27,336 nt of DNA from JABDBK01 sp964453575 (GTDB taxonomy: Bacteria; Pseudomonadota; Gammaproteobacteria; DSM-16500), in assembly GCA_964453575.1 (NCBI GenBank), contig CAYVRW010000021.1:1-27336 (forward strand). Direction: 5' to 3'. The notes below the pieces were generated by a model. That model was not told the DNA's origin. It was given only the letters and a program-made list of their open reading frames with translations, and did not search any database. Below, one piece after another: positions 7,976 through 15,231 of this stretch. The position numbers and the translations under genes are program-made. Position 1 is the first letter of the stretch. Each line of letters begins with the position of its first letter.

Positions 7976-9162
7976 GACTCCAACGACGGAATTCTCACTT
8001 CAGGTGATACATCCGCGCTATAATCCACATCCGCAAACTCAAAACCAAATAAATGATGAAACTCTGACAGATACCCTTTGATATCAGTAAGTTCATCCAG
8101 ATTTTCTGAGGTCACTTTCGGCCATAATTCACGAATTTTTTGCTGTACATCCGGCTGCATTTCCAAATCATCCATACGAATGCGCCCTTCTGCATCACGT
8201 TCAGCATGGGATGCATAAAGCTTATCTTTAAATAAACGGCTGATTTGTTCTATGCACCCTTCATGCGTTCCTTTCGCTTTCATTAATTTATAAAGCAATG
8301 AAATATAAAGCGGTACCACCGGAATCGCAGCACTTGCTTGCGTGACTAATGCTTTATTGACAGATAATAATGCTTGGCCGTGATATTTTTGCAATTGTGT
8401 ATTTAATTGATGTGCAGTTTTATGCAAATCTTCTTTGGCTTTACCTATGGTACCATTTTTATAAATAGGATGCGTAAGCTCAGGCCCAATGTAATCATAA
8501 GCTAAGGTGATTACACCATCTGCTAATAAGTTTTCTTTAGCTAATAAATCTATCCACATTTTCCAATCTTCACCGCCCATCACTGCAACCGTGTTATTTA
8601 TTTCATCTTGATTAGCAGATTCTAAAGAAATCTCTTTGACTTCTTTACGCAATGGATCAACAGTTTTGCTTGTGAAAGATTGATTAATAGGTTTTAACAC
8701 AGAGGAATAAACAACACCTGTATCAGGATGAATTCGTCTAGGAGATGCCAAGCTATAAACGATTAAATCAATTTTTCCTAAATCTTTTTTGATTAAATCG
8801 ATAGTTCTATTTTTTATATCATTTGAAAACGCATCACCATTAATACTTTTTGCATAAAAATGATCGCGATGTGCAAATTGTTCAAAGGCCGCGGTGTTAT
8901 ACCATCCCGCAGAAGCAGTACGATTATTTTCAGCTTCTTTTTCATAAAAAACGCCTATGGTTTTTGCGCCTGCTCCATAAGTTGCTGCAATACGACTTGC
9001 TAAACCGTAGCCAGTAGAGGCGCCAATCACTAGGACATTTTTAGGCCCTGTAAACTTGCCATGTTTTTTAATGAAATTAATTTGTTCTTCGACTGCTTTG
9101 GCGCATCCTACTGGATGTGCTGTTGTGCAGATAAATCCGCGAATTTTGGGTTGGATAACCAT
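7972..9162 (-). CDS. fabV: Enoyl-[acyl-carrier-protein]/trans-2-enoyl-CoA reductase FabV
   Basis: A 396-residue NADH-dependent enoyl reductase for the last step of fatty acid elongation. The N-terminus MVIQPKIRGFICTTAHPVGC is characteristic of FabV, which fixes the start at 9162; ten in-frame codons upstream do not belong to the family and lack a ribosome binding site. The cofactor motif GASTGYG lies near residues 48-54 and the active-site Tyr234-x8-Lys243 is in PIYKNGTIGKAK, at almost the same numbers as in characterised FabV. Length is normal. FabV enzymes are generally less sensitive to triclosan than FabI. The upstream gene on the same strand is pldA (68-base gap), so the two may be co-transcribed. 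Confidence 0.95.
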   Translation of the reverse strand: MVIQPKIRGFICTTAHPVGCAKAVEEQINFIKKHGKFTGPKNVLVIGASTGYGLASRIAATYGAGAKTIGVFYEKEAENNRTASAGWYNTAAFEQFAHRDHFYAKSINGDAFSNDIKNRTIDLIKKDLGKIDLIVYSLASPRRIHPDTGVVYSSVLKPINQSFTSKTVDPLRKEVKEISLESANQDEINNTVAVMGGEDWKMWIDLLAKENLLADGVITLAYDYIGPELTHPIYKNGTIGKAKEDLHKTAHQLNTQLQKYHGQALLSVNKALVTQASAAIPVVPLYISLLYKLMKAKGTHEGCIEQISRLFKDKLYASHAERDAEGRIRMDDLEMQPDVQQKIRELWPKVTSENLDELTDIKGYLSEFHHLFGFEFADVDYSADVSPEVRIPSLES

Positions 9163-9230
9163 AGTCTTAAGTTCCGATTTTTGAGTGCGCACATATTATC
9201 AAAAAGGAACAGGCTAAGTCATCAATTACC

Positions 9231-10151
9231 TCATACCCAATCACTCAACGCAAAGCCTACACCTATGCTATTCGTACGATGGTTGTATTCGATTAAACTT
9301 TGTCCATATCCAGTAAATCCTTGTACATAACCTTTGATATAACGTGTGATAGGAAAACTCCAAGTTAACTGCCCTGTTGCGCGTCTTGCGCTTTGTTCAA
9401 AAATACTATGGGCTTCCAATGCAATAACTTGTTGCTGACATTTATAAGCCAGTAAAAAGCGGGCATAGCCTAAATACTGCGCTATATCAGGATTATTACC
9501 GTTTTTAGAAAGGACTACCCATGGTCTTATGCTAAACATCCAATGGTCAGTCGATGTAACCGCATCGACATACAAGCGGTTCCAGCTTCGTTGTAAATCC
9601 GTGCCAAAGCCATTTGAAACGTGATTGACCCCTACATTCATAAAGTTAACATGCCAACCTTTAGTCAAATGCCATTTCACCGGCGTTTCTAAATAGAACT
9701 CCGGTTCATAATCATTTTCACGCATAAATGATGTTTTATTGTACACTTGCCAGTAAGAAAGCTGGGTATAAGCAGCAAAAAGTGAAGTAGTGGTATTGAA
9801 AAGGTTTTTCCACATGGGAACTTTAACGCTGAATTGAAATTTAAATTCACCGTGATTAAGCGATTCATCATTGGGGGTATTGCCTTCATATGCTGCATTA
9901 TCCGGTGAGCCTGTGTAATAATAAGGCAGTATAAAATTAGGCTTATAAAACGCAATGCCCACATAATTGGGCGGAATCATTTGTTCGTTGATATAACGGT
10001 CAACGACAGGGCTATTTTCAACCAGCACTGGGGTGTCTTTAGTTTTATGAGGACAACATTTAGGTTTTGTGGGAGCTGCAAAAACAAATACAGGGTTAGA
10101 TAGCAAGATGGTTAGCGCAAATAACTGACAAAGTACCAAAGGTTTTCTCAT
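9231..10151 (-). CDS. pldA: Outer-membrane phospholipase A1 (PldA/OMPLA)
   Basis: A 306-residue beta-barrel lipase. With the start at 10151 the protein begins with a signal peptide (about 1-25, Leu-rich, ending near FVFA). ATGs further upstream add 15-17 residues but leave GGAG too close or absent; for 10151 GGAG is ten bases away, so the start is probable rather than certain. The catalytic signature NHVSNGFG gives His177 and Ser179, and SWNRLY gives Asn191, matching the His-Ser-Asn triad of OMPLA. The C-terminus GVGFALSDWV is a plausible last barrel strand. OMPLA dimerises with calcium and hydrolyses phospholipids misplaced in the outer leaflet; in pathogens it can aid membrane damage. Confidence 0.92.
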   Translation of the reverse strand: MRKPLVLCQLFALTILLSNPVFVFAAPTKPKCCPHKTKDTPVLVENSPVVDRYINEQMIPPNYVGIAFYKPNFILPYYYTGSPDNAAYEGNTPNDESLNHGEFKFQFSVKVPMWKNLFNTTTSLFAAYTQLSYWQVYNKTSFMRENDYEPEFYLETPVKWHLTKGWHVNFMNVGVNHVSNGFGTDLQRSWNRLYVDAVTSTDHWMFSIRPWVVLSKNGNNPDIAQYLGYARFLLAYKCQQQVIALEAHSIFEQSARRATGQLTWSFPITRYIKGYVQGFTGYGQSLIEYNHRTNSIGVGFALSDWV

Positions 10152-10248
10152 CCTGAGCATTCTCCATAACAACCATACTATTGATGGTAACAATTCCACC
10201 ACACTGGCGCTATATCTTGGGATGTCAGAATTAAAAAAAACATGGACA

Positions 10249-10257
10249 TGGTATAAT
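10249..10257 (+). promoter_or_regulatory. Extended -10 promoter
   Basis: TGGTATAAT, a perfect TATAAT with the TGn extension, sits 32 bases before the DUF155 gene start. No good -35 box is seen at 16-18 bases, which the extended -10 can compensate for. Confidence 0.5.
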
Positions 10258-10289
10258 TAAGAATAAAGGCTACATGGAAAGGTGGTCTT

Positions 10290-11117
10290 ATGGTAATCAA
10301 ATTAAAACCAAAGCGCACAAGATGCGTCTCTTTTTGCACAGCGGTGGGTTATGATCTGACTGCATTAGCTAATTCATTGGATCGTAAAGATTACCAGATC
10401 AAGCTGTTGCGCGATGTTTTATATCTTAAAAACCTACGGTATGGATCAGAACTTTTTATTTTTAATCATGGCTGTTTTGTTTGCTGGGGATTAACCAAAC
10501 GCGCTGAACAAAAATGGATTCATTACATCAAAGCTTATTCGCGTGAACCATTAACGAATACAGAAATGGATTTTTTTAGTTTTCAACTAGGTGAAGAAAC
10601 AAATATTGTCACTCATGAACGTTTTAAATTAGATATCATTACCTTAGAATCGACTGATCCACAAATTAAATTAGCCATTTCCTATGGATTAGCTCAATCC
10701 ATAAAATTAGAAGCTTACGAAGCTGCGATTCAAGAAACGGTTAAAAAAAATAATATTTTGCCTAGGGACATTGCACATTATGGCTCGATATCCTTATCAA
10801 GACGCGCTATTTTTAGACGTATGGGCGACCTATTTTTAGCACGCAGTTCGATTAATCTTAATAGCGAATTCTTAGATACGCCTGAATTTTTTTGGCGAAA
10901 TCCTAATCTTGAAATGTATTATACGATGACCAGTAAATTTTTAGATATACCAGCACGTGTCACAGCGCTTAATCAAAAACTAGATGTTTTACAGGAATTA
11001 TTAGATATTTTGAATACGCAGTTGCAACACAGGCACTCGACGATACTTGAAACGATTATTATTGTGTTAATCGGTATCGAAATTCTTATTAGCGTATTTC
11101 AATTGCATATTTGGTGA
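10290..11117 (+). CDS. RMD1/YagE (DUF155) family protein with C-terminal membrane anchor
   Basis: A 275-residue protein of the DUF155 family, which includes yeast Rmd1 and mitochondrial RMND1. Seen features: an N-terminal domain with ELFIFNHGCFVCWGL, the central ISYGLAQSIKLEAYE and RRAIFRRMGDLFLARSSINL, the DTPEFFWRNPNLEMYY motif and a single hydrophobic helix (about 251-271) close to the C-terminus. The layout of a soluble body with a C-terminal anchor is the family norm. The bacterial function is unknown; RMND1 supports mitochondrial translation. GGTGG six bases upstream and an extended -10 promoter support the start. The gene converges with the coiled-coil gene across a long stem-loop. Confidence 0.85.
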   Translation: MVIKLKPKRTRCVSFCTAVGYDLTALANSLDRKDYQIKLLRDVLYLKNLRYGSELFIFNHGCFVCWGLTKRAEQKWIHYIKAYSREPLTNTEMDFFSFQLGEETNIVTHERFKLDIITLESTDPQIKLAISYGLAQSIKLEAYEAAIQETVKKNNILPRDIAHYGSISLSRRAIFRRMGDLFLARSSINLNSEFLDTPEFFWRNPNLEMYYTMTSKFLDIPARVTALNQKLDVLQELLDILNTQLQHRHSTILETIIIVLIGIEILISVFQLHIW

Positions 11118-11125
11118 TGCATTAT

Positions 11126-11169
11126 CGTGAACGTTACCGTTTGCATGCCCGCAAATGGTAACGTTCACG
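11126..11169. terminator. Long stem-loop between convergent genes
   Basis: A 19-base arm CGTGAACGTTACCGTTTGC (11126-11144) pairs with 11151-11169 with a single G/T-type mismatch across a six-base loop. It lies nine bases past one gene and seven before the end of the other. There is no T-run on either side, so it is not a classic intrinsic terminator. It may be a 3'-end stabilising or bidirectional structure. Confidence 0.55.
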
Positions 11170-11175
11170 CTTGGG

Positions 11176-12078
11176 TCATCTCGGTCGCAAACTGGAATTG
11201 GACACGTCTAATGATTGAGAATCTTCAGCGCCAGGCTCTTCTGCAATAGACTTAAGTTCTCTTGTTGCATCAGTTCTTCTTAATCGACCATGCTCGCTTG
11301 GATCTTGCTGCATTTGAAAGTTATTAGCAGGAGACACAGTCGAATATAAGCGCCGATTTGGCCCAGACAATCTTAATGAATCATCAGGTTTTTGTGGTGG
11401 CAAGGAATCACCCGCATCTTGATCACTTTGAGTTGAAGGAGGATAACAAGATTGAAAGGCTTTGTATCCTCCATAAACAAGACCACCTAATAAAATTGCA
11501 GCTCCCATAACAAGGGCTGGAATTCCTAACACAGCGGTGGCCGCACTCATTCCTGTCATGACTAATAATACGCCTGAGGTCGCAGCTGCTGCTCGTAAAA
11601 AATATTTTCTAACAGTTTTCCATGTGGGAGGTTTTGCATTTAATTGCAGTTGAATTTTTTGATACTTTGTTTTTAAATTAGTGAATGTTTTCTTCAGCTC
11701 ATCATGATGATTATTTAAGTTATCAAACTGTTTTTTTAAGTTATTTTTATCTCTTTTAAGGATATCATGGTCTTTTTGTAATGCTGCTAATTTTAGGAGT
11801 TGTCTTTTTTGTGCTGTATTTTCCTCTTGGACTTTTGTTAATTCATCGTGTGTTTTTTCCAGAGTATTTTTTTGTTCGTTATTTATTCTAGCCCAATGGG
11901 TTGAATCTCCTAATGACTGGAGCAGAGCCTCTTTTTCCTGTTTTAATTTAAGTTTTATCTCATTTTTTTCTTTGATTTCTTGCTGTAATGATTGTTCTAA
12001 TTCTTTATTTTTCTTTAATAATAGCTCATATTGCTCTGCTTTAATTCTATCTGTTGTTGAATCTTCTCGAGCATTCAT
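11176..12078 (-). CDS. Coiled-coil protein with hydrophobic hairpin, effector-like
   Basis: A 300-residue protein with no recognised family. Residues ~10-148 form a long coiled coil rich in Lys, Glu, Leu and Gln; ~161-205 contain two adjacent Ala/Gly-rich hydrophobic segments able to form a membrane hairpin; the remaining ~95 residues are polar and disordered. The C-terminus carries an acidic stretch (SIAEEPGAEDSQ) followed by SSLRPR, resembling the Glu-rich block plus hydrophobic residue near -4 described in many Dot/Icm substrates. The ATG at 12078 is preferred because GGAGA lies seven bases before it, whereas the ATG at 12084 is only one base from it. Effector status is inference. Confidence 0.75.
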   Translation of the reverse strand: MNAREDSTTDRIKAEQYELLLKKNKELEQSLQQEIKEKNEIKLKLKQEKEALLQSLGDSTHWARINNEQKNTLEKTHDELTKVQEENTAQKRQLLKLAALQKDHDILKRDKNNLKKQFDNLNNHHDELKKTFTNLKTKYQKIQLQLNAKPPTWKTVRKYFLRAAAATSGVLLVMTGMSAATAVLGIPALVMGAAILLGGLVYGGYKAFQSCYPPSTQSDQDAGDSLPPQKPDDSLRLSGPNRRLYSTVSPANNFQMQQDPSEHGRLRRTDATRELKSIAEEPGAEDSQSLDVSNSSLRPR

Positions 12079-12169
12079 TATCATTTCTCCAGGTATTTTG
12101 TTATGGAAACCTTGCTTATTCTAAACAAATAAAGTCAAATTGCAAAAGATAACTTATTAAGATGACCCT

Positions 12170-12766
12170 ATGCGAACATTTATCATAAGAGCACGTAAAG
12201 GAACCACCCGCTTTGAACGGATTCGATCAAACATAGGCGCCAAAGACCACTTTGAAGTAATTGCGCATTCTGTTATCAATGCTTTTTTTATTTCCAATGG
12301 GTTTAGAGAAGATGTGGAAGTCTTTGTTATTCTTGAAAGTTCTGAGGATTTTCCGCGCACTATTAAGTTATCCGGTTACGAAGGTTTATCGATTGCAGGT
12401 TTTCATGAAGATGCTGTGCTCGAATTGATTGAAAAGGCATTAAAAAATAGTCAAAATTTGCAAAAAGATGAAACGCAAAGTATTGCGCCTGGTCTGCAAA
12501 TTAGCGGGTTTGGCTTTGAAAAATGTGTAAAGCCCTTATTAGAAATACGTCCCGTTTATCTGCTGGATCGCAAAGGTACAGATATTAGAAAAATGAATCT
12601 GGGTGATGATCCTGTTTTTATATTAAGCGATCATTTAGCAATGCCTAAAAATAGCGTCAAAAGCCTTAAACGACAGGGTCTTAAGACTATAAGTGTAGGA
12701 AAGAAGATGCTATTTGCGTCACAATGTGTGGTGCTTATTAATCATGAATTGGATAGGTCAATGTGA
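12170..12766 (+). CDS. trmY: TrmY-type SPOUT methyltransferase (DUF358 family)
   Basis: A 198-residue protein resembling archaeal TrmY, which uses S-adenosylmethionine to methylate pseudouridine 54 of tRNA to N1-methylpseudouridine. Supporting segments: N-terminal MRTFIIRARKG and AHSVINAFFIS, the central ISGFGFEKCVKPLLE, and the C-terminal trefoil-knot region FILSDHLAMPK to TISVGKKMLFASQCVVLINHELD. Length fits the family. Bacteria normally have 5-methyluridine made by TrmA at position 54, so the substrate here is uncertain. It is followed after 49 bases by the channel gene and may open a three-gene transcript. The ribosome binding site is weak. Confidence 0.85.
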   Translation: MRTFIIRARKGTTRFERIRSNIGAKDHFEVIAHSVINAFFISNGFREDVEVFVILESSEDFPRTIKLSGYEGLSIAGFHEDAVLELIEKALKNSQNLQKDETQSIAPGLQISGFGFEKCVKPLLEIRPVYLLDRKGTDIRKMNLGDDPVFILSDHLAMPKNSVKSLKRQGLKTISVGKKMLFASQCVVLINHELDRSM

Positions 12767-12815
12767 CGAAATCCTTTTATCATGTTAAACTTCAAAATTT
12801 TTAAAGAGAACAAAC

Positions 12816-13544
12816 ATGGAAGCAGCATATTACGGTGAATTTTTAGGTACTTTGACATTGATTGTTTTTGGTGATGGCGTTGTGGCAAGCACTCTGTTAA
12901 AGCGATCTAAAGGCGAATTTGGAGGTTGGCTGGCTATTGCTACAGGTTGGTTTATTGCTGTGGTCATGGGCGTTTTTGTTGCACAATCGGCAGGTTCTAT
13001 CAATGCTGATATTAACCCTGCGCTTACTTTAGCCAAATATTATTTACAGCAATACAGTTTAGAAACGACTTTGTGGTTTATGGGTGCACAAGTTGCAGGT
13101 GCATTTTTAGGGGCGATTATTGTTTGGCTTGCTTATTTACCTCATTGGTCTATCACTGAAGATGCTGATTTAAAGCGCATGGTATTTTGTACGGCACCTG
13201 CTATTCGTAATTATCCCTGCAATTTGCTTAGTGAAATTATTGGAACCATGGTACTCATAGTGGGTGTGGCTGCATTATTCGGTAAAGCAACAATGAGCGG
13301 GCCGGCAAGTGGTCTTGGCCCCTATTTAGTAGGTGTTTTAGTCTGGGGCATTGGTTTATCATTAGGCGGCCCAACGGGTTATGCCATTAATCCAGCGCGT
13401 GATTTTGGGCCGCGATTGGCACATGCCATATTGCCTATTAAAGACAAGCAAGGTTCTGACTGGCATTATGCATGGGTGCCTGTATTAGGGCCTTTTTTAG
13501 GCGGTTTATTAGGGGCTGTGATAAGTCAACTATTTGCTCTTTAG
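12816..13544 (+). CDS. MIP-family channel, glycerol facilitator type
   Basis: A 242-residue six-helix membrane channel with both half-helix signatures: INPALT (Asn67-Pro-Ala) and INPARDFGPR (Asn192-Pro-Ala-Arg-Asp). Asp196 after NPAR is the mark of glycerol-conducting aquaglyceroporins, so GlpF-like transport of glycerol or small polyols is more likely than water alone. The conserved GEFLGTLTLIVFGDGVVA opens helix 1. AAAGAGAA precedes the ATG. No glpK or glpD neighbour is present. The rhomboid gene follows after 21 bases, suggesting co-transcription. Confidence 0.93.
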   Translation: MEAAYYGEFLGTLTLIVFGDGVVASTLLKRSKGEFGGWLAIATGWFIAVVMGVFVAQSAGSINADINPALTLAKYYLQQYSLETTLWFMGAQVAGAFLGAIIVWLAYLPHWSITEDADLKRMVFCTAPAIRNYPCNLLSEIIGTMVLIVGVAALFGKATMSGPASGLGPYLVGVLVWGIGLSLGGPTGYAINPARDFGPRLAHAILPIKDKQGSDWHYAWVPVLGPFLGGLLGAVISQLFAL

Positions 13545-13565
13545 ATTTTATCTTGGATACAAAAA

Positions 13566-14186
13566 ATGTTTACCGAAATTGCTAATCAATTGAGTACGAC
13601 TGTGTTATCAGTGCAACAAAATTTACCCTTTGTTCTTTCGTTAATCGCAGGATTGTGGTGTATTCATATCCTTAATTGGGCGCTTGGCGGCCGTTTAATT
13701 ATTCTAGGTGTCTATCCTAGAAAATGGTTTTCAAGTTTAGGCATTTTCTTTTATCCTTTTATTCATGGCAACTTTAATCACATATTTTTTAATTCTATCC
13801 CCTTATTTATTTTAGGAAGTTTTGTTTTATTACTTGGCTACCCTACTTTTTATTGTGTAAGTGTAACTATTATAGTATTGAGCGGCTTATTGACATGGGT
13901 GTTTGGACGAGGCGGTTTTCATATCGGTGCTAGTGGTTTAATCATGGGTTATTGGTCATTTTTATTAGTTAATGCCTATTTTCAACAAATATCGGTACTT
14001 ACCATCGCGCCTGCTATGGTATGCGTTTATTATTTTGGCGGATTTTTATTTCAGTTATTTCCATCTGATATAAAAACCTCATTTGAAGCGCATCTTTTTG
14101 GATTTTTAGCAGGCATCGCGGCTTTTTATGCATGTCCTATGTTTTATTGTAAATTTTCAACTTATTTATGTATGCATATTACTTGA
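13566..14186 (+). CDS. Rhomboid-family intramembrane serine protease
   Basis: A 206-residue protein with about six hydrophobic segments. Rhomboid elements are in place: HGNFNHIFFNS with His72 and Asn76 in helix 2, GASG with nucleophile Ser123, and EAHLFGFLAG with catalytic His176. The Ser-His dyad is complete, so it should be an active intramembrane protease; substrates are unknown. Its last 21 bases overlap the end of the convergent thioesterase gene. The Cys-rich C-terminal tail beyond the last helix is unusual. It probably shares a transcript with the channel gene upstream. Confidence 0.88.
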   Translation: MFTEIANQLSTTVLSVQQNLPFVLSLIAGLWCIHILNWALGGRLIILGVYPRKWFSSLGIFFYPFIHGNFNHIFFNSIPLFILGSFVLLLGYPTFYCVSVTIIVLSGLLTWVFGRGGFHIGASGLIMGYWSFLLVNAYFQQISVLTIAPAMVCVYYFGGFLFQLFPSDIKTSFEAHLFGFLAGIAAFYACPMFYCKFSTYLCMHIT

Positions 14187-14591
14187 GTTCTCATCTATTC
14201 CTATTGCTTTTAACCATTCTGGCGTGGGTGTTATCATTTTACGATCTTTAAGATTAAACAGTCCTATCGTAAATTCAGCTTCGCAACAAATTTCTGTACC
14301 GCGTAACATTTTTTGCTGGATAACGCCCACTTTTCCTTTGTAAGATAATAATTGTGTTTGAATAGTCATTTCGTCACCTAGCAGCAATTCTTTTAAAAAA
14401 CGTATTTTTATTTCCAGAATAACCGGACCTAGCCCTGTTTCTATCATTTTTTGCATACCGTAACCGTTTTTGGTGACAAAATTCCAGCGGGCTTCTTCAA
14501 ATAAGGTAAGATAAGTTGCATTATTCACATGACCAAATGCATCTAAATGATTTTCTTTAATTAATAAAGAATAGGTATATAATATTGACAT
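14166..14591 (-). CDS. Acyl-CoA thioesterase, YbgC/FadM hot-dog family
   Basis: A 141-residue single hot-dog-fold protein. The motif HLDAFGHVNNATYLTLFEEAR contains Asp17, which aligns with the catalytic Asp of YbgC/4-hydroxybenzoyl-CoA thioesterases, and the following GHVNNxxYL helix is standard. Length is normal. It would hydrolyse acyl-CoA thioesters; chain specificity cannot be read. AAGGA six bases upstream supports the ATG, and a TATAAT on the reverse strand (14604-14609) is a candidate -10 box. It is divergent from the orphan gene at 14677. Confidence 0.88.
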   Translation of the reverse strand: MSILYTYSLLIKENHLDAFGHVNNATYLTLFEEARWNFVTKNGYGMQKMIETGLGPVILEIKIRFLKELLLGDEMTIQTQLLSYKGKVGVIQQKMLRGTEICCEAEFTIGLFNLKDRKMITPTPEWLKAIGIDENSSNMHT

Positions 14592-14611
14592 AATAAATCC
14601 TTGATTATAAA

Positions 14612-14626
14612 CATCTCATGATAGTG
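14612..14626. promoter_or_regulatory. Shared 15-base motif, copy 1
   Basis: CATCTCATGATAGTG lies in the gap between the divergent thioesterase gene and the gene at 14677. The identical 15 bases occur at 19820-19834 between another divergent pair. The core TCATGA is palindromic. On the reverse strand it lies two bases before TATAAT. A role as regulator site is inferred. Confidence 0.35.
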
Positions 14627-14676
14627 GAATAATAAACAATCCGTAAATCGAAAATTGTAATAGGGAGATCATTAAT

Positions 14677-15231
14677 ATGGAGTCGTCTGTTCGAACATTA
14701 TTCAATCCTGGTGTTTCCAGTACACAAAGAAGAGCTGCAACTACCTTTTGGGGGCACCTTTTAAGTGGAGTACGAGAAATTCCACAGCCTAATATGGATA
14801 AAATTGATCCTATCAGAAGAGAATCGCGCCAAATACTTACGCAAATGAATCCATATTGGTTGGGTGATTTCATGGGAGGTCTAGATAATAATATTTTTGA
14901 TAATAGGCACGCCTCTGGTTTTATGCTTAAATCAGATTCACCTGGTGTATTGTTACAAACCGCCAATGAGTGCAAGATTCCCGCTGTTCTCATTCCTAGA
15001 AATGTGCACATGACTTTCCCAAATGATAACAATAGCATATGCGTTAACAATGTCTGCTATTCTGCTAGTGAAATTATTAATGATAAATTGGGGGTTATGG
15101 TTAAAAAACCGCCACAGTGCACAGCAGTTGCATTATCATCAAAAAATATATTTACTTCACTGCAAGCTAAAAAATCTGCCTTTTTGACGGCAGGTTTAAT
15201 GGTAATAAGCACTTTTTTGCGAAAGTTTTAA
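14677..15231 (+). CDS. Hypothetical protein, 184 residues
   Basis: Not recognised. The protein begins with a polar, Arg-rich stretch (RRAATTFWGHLLSGVREIP), has a central region with NPYWLGDFMGGLDNN and three Cys, and ends with a hydrophobic segment (about 164-182, KKSAFLTAGLMVISTFLRKF) that could be a weak membrane anchor or amphipathic helix. GGGAGA eight bases before the ATG supports translation. It ends overlapping by four bases with the convergent 557-residue orphan, so the two stop codons interlock. Its upstream region holds the 15-base motif also found before the orphan at 19906. No function is proposed. Confidence 0.65.
   Translation: MESSVRTLFNPGVSSTQRRAATTFWGHLLSGVREIPQPNMDKIDPIRRESRQILTQMNPYWLGDFMGGLDNNIFDNRHASGFMLKSDSPGVLLQTANECKIPAVLIPRNVHMTFPNDNNSICVNNVCYSASEIINDKLGVMVKKPPQCTAVALSSKNIFTSLQAKKSAFLTAGLMVISTFLRKF

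Noticed and set aside
9163..9192. Ten extra N-terminal codons for FabV
   Set aside because: The family N-terminus MVIQPKIRGF starts at 9162 and no ribosome binding site precedes 9192.
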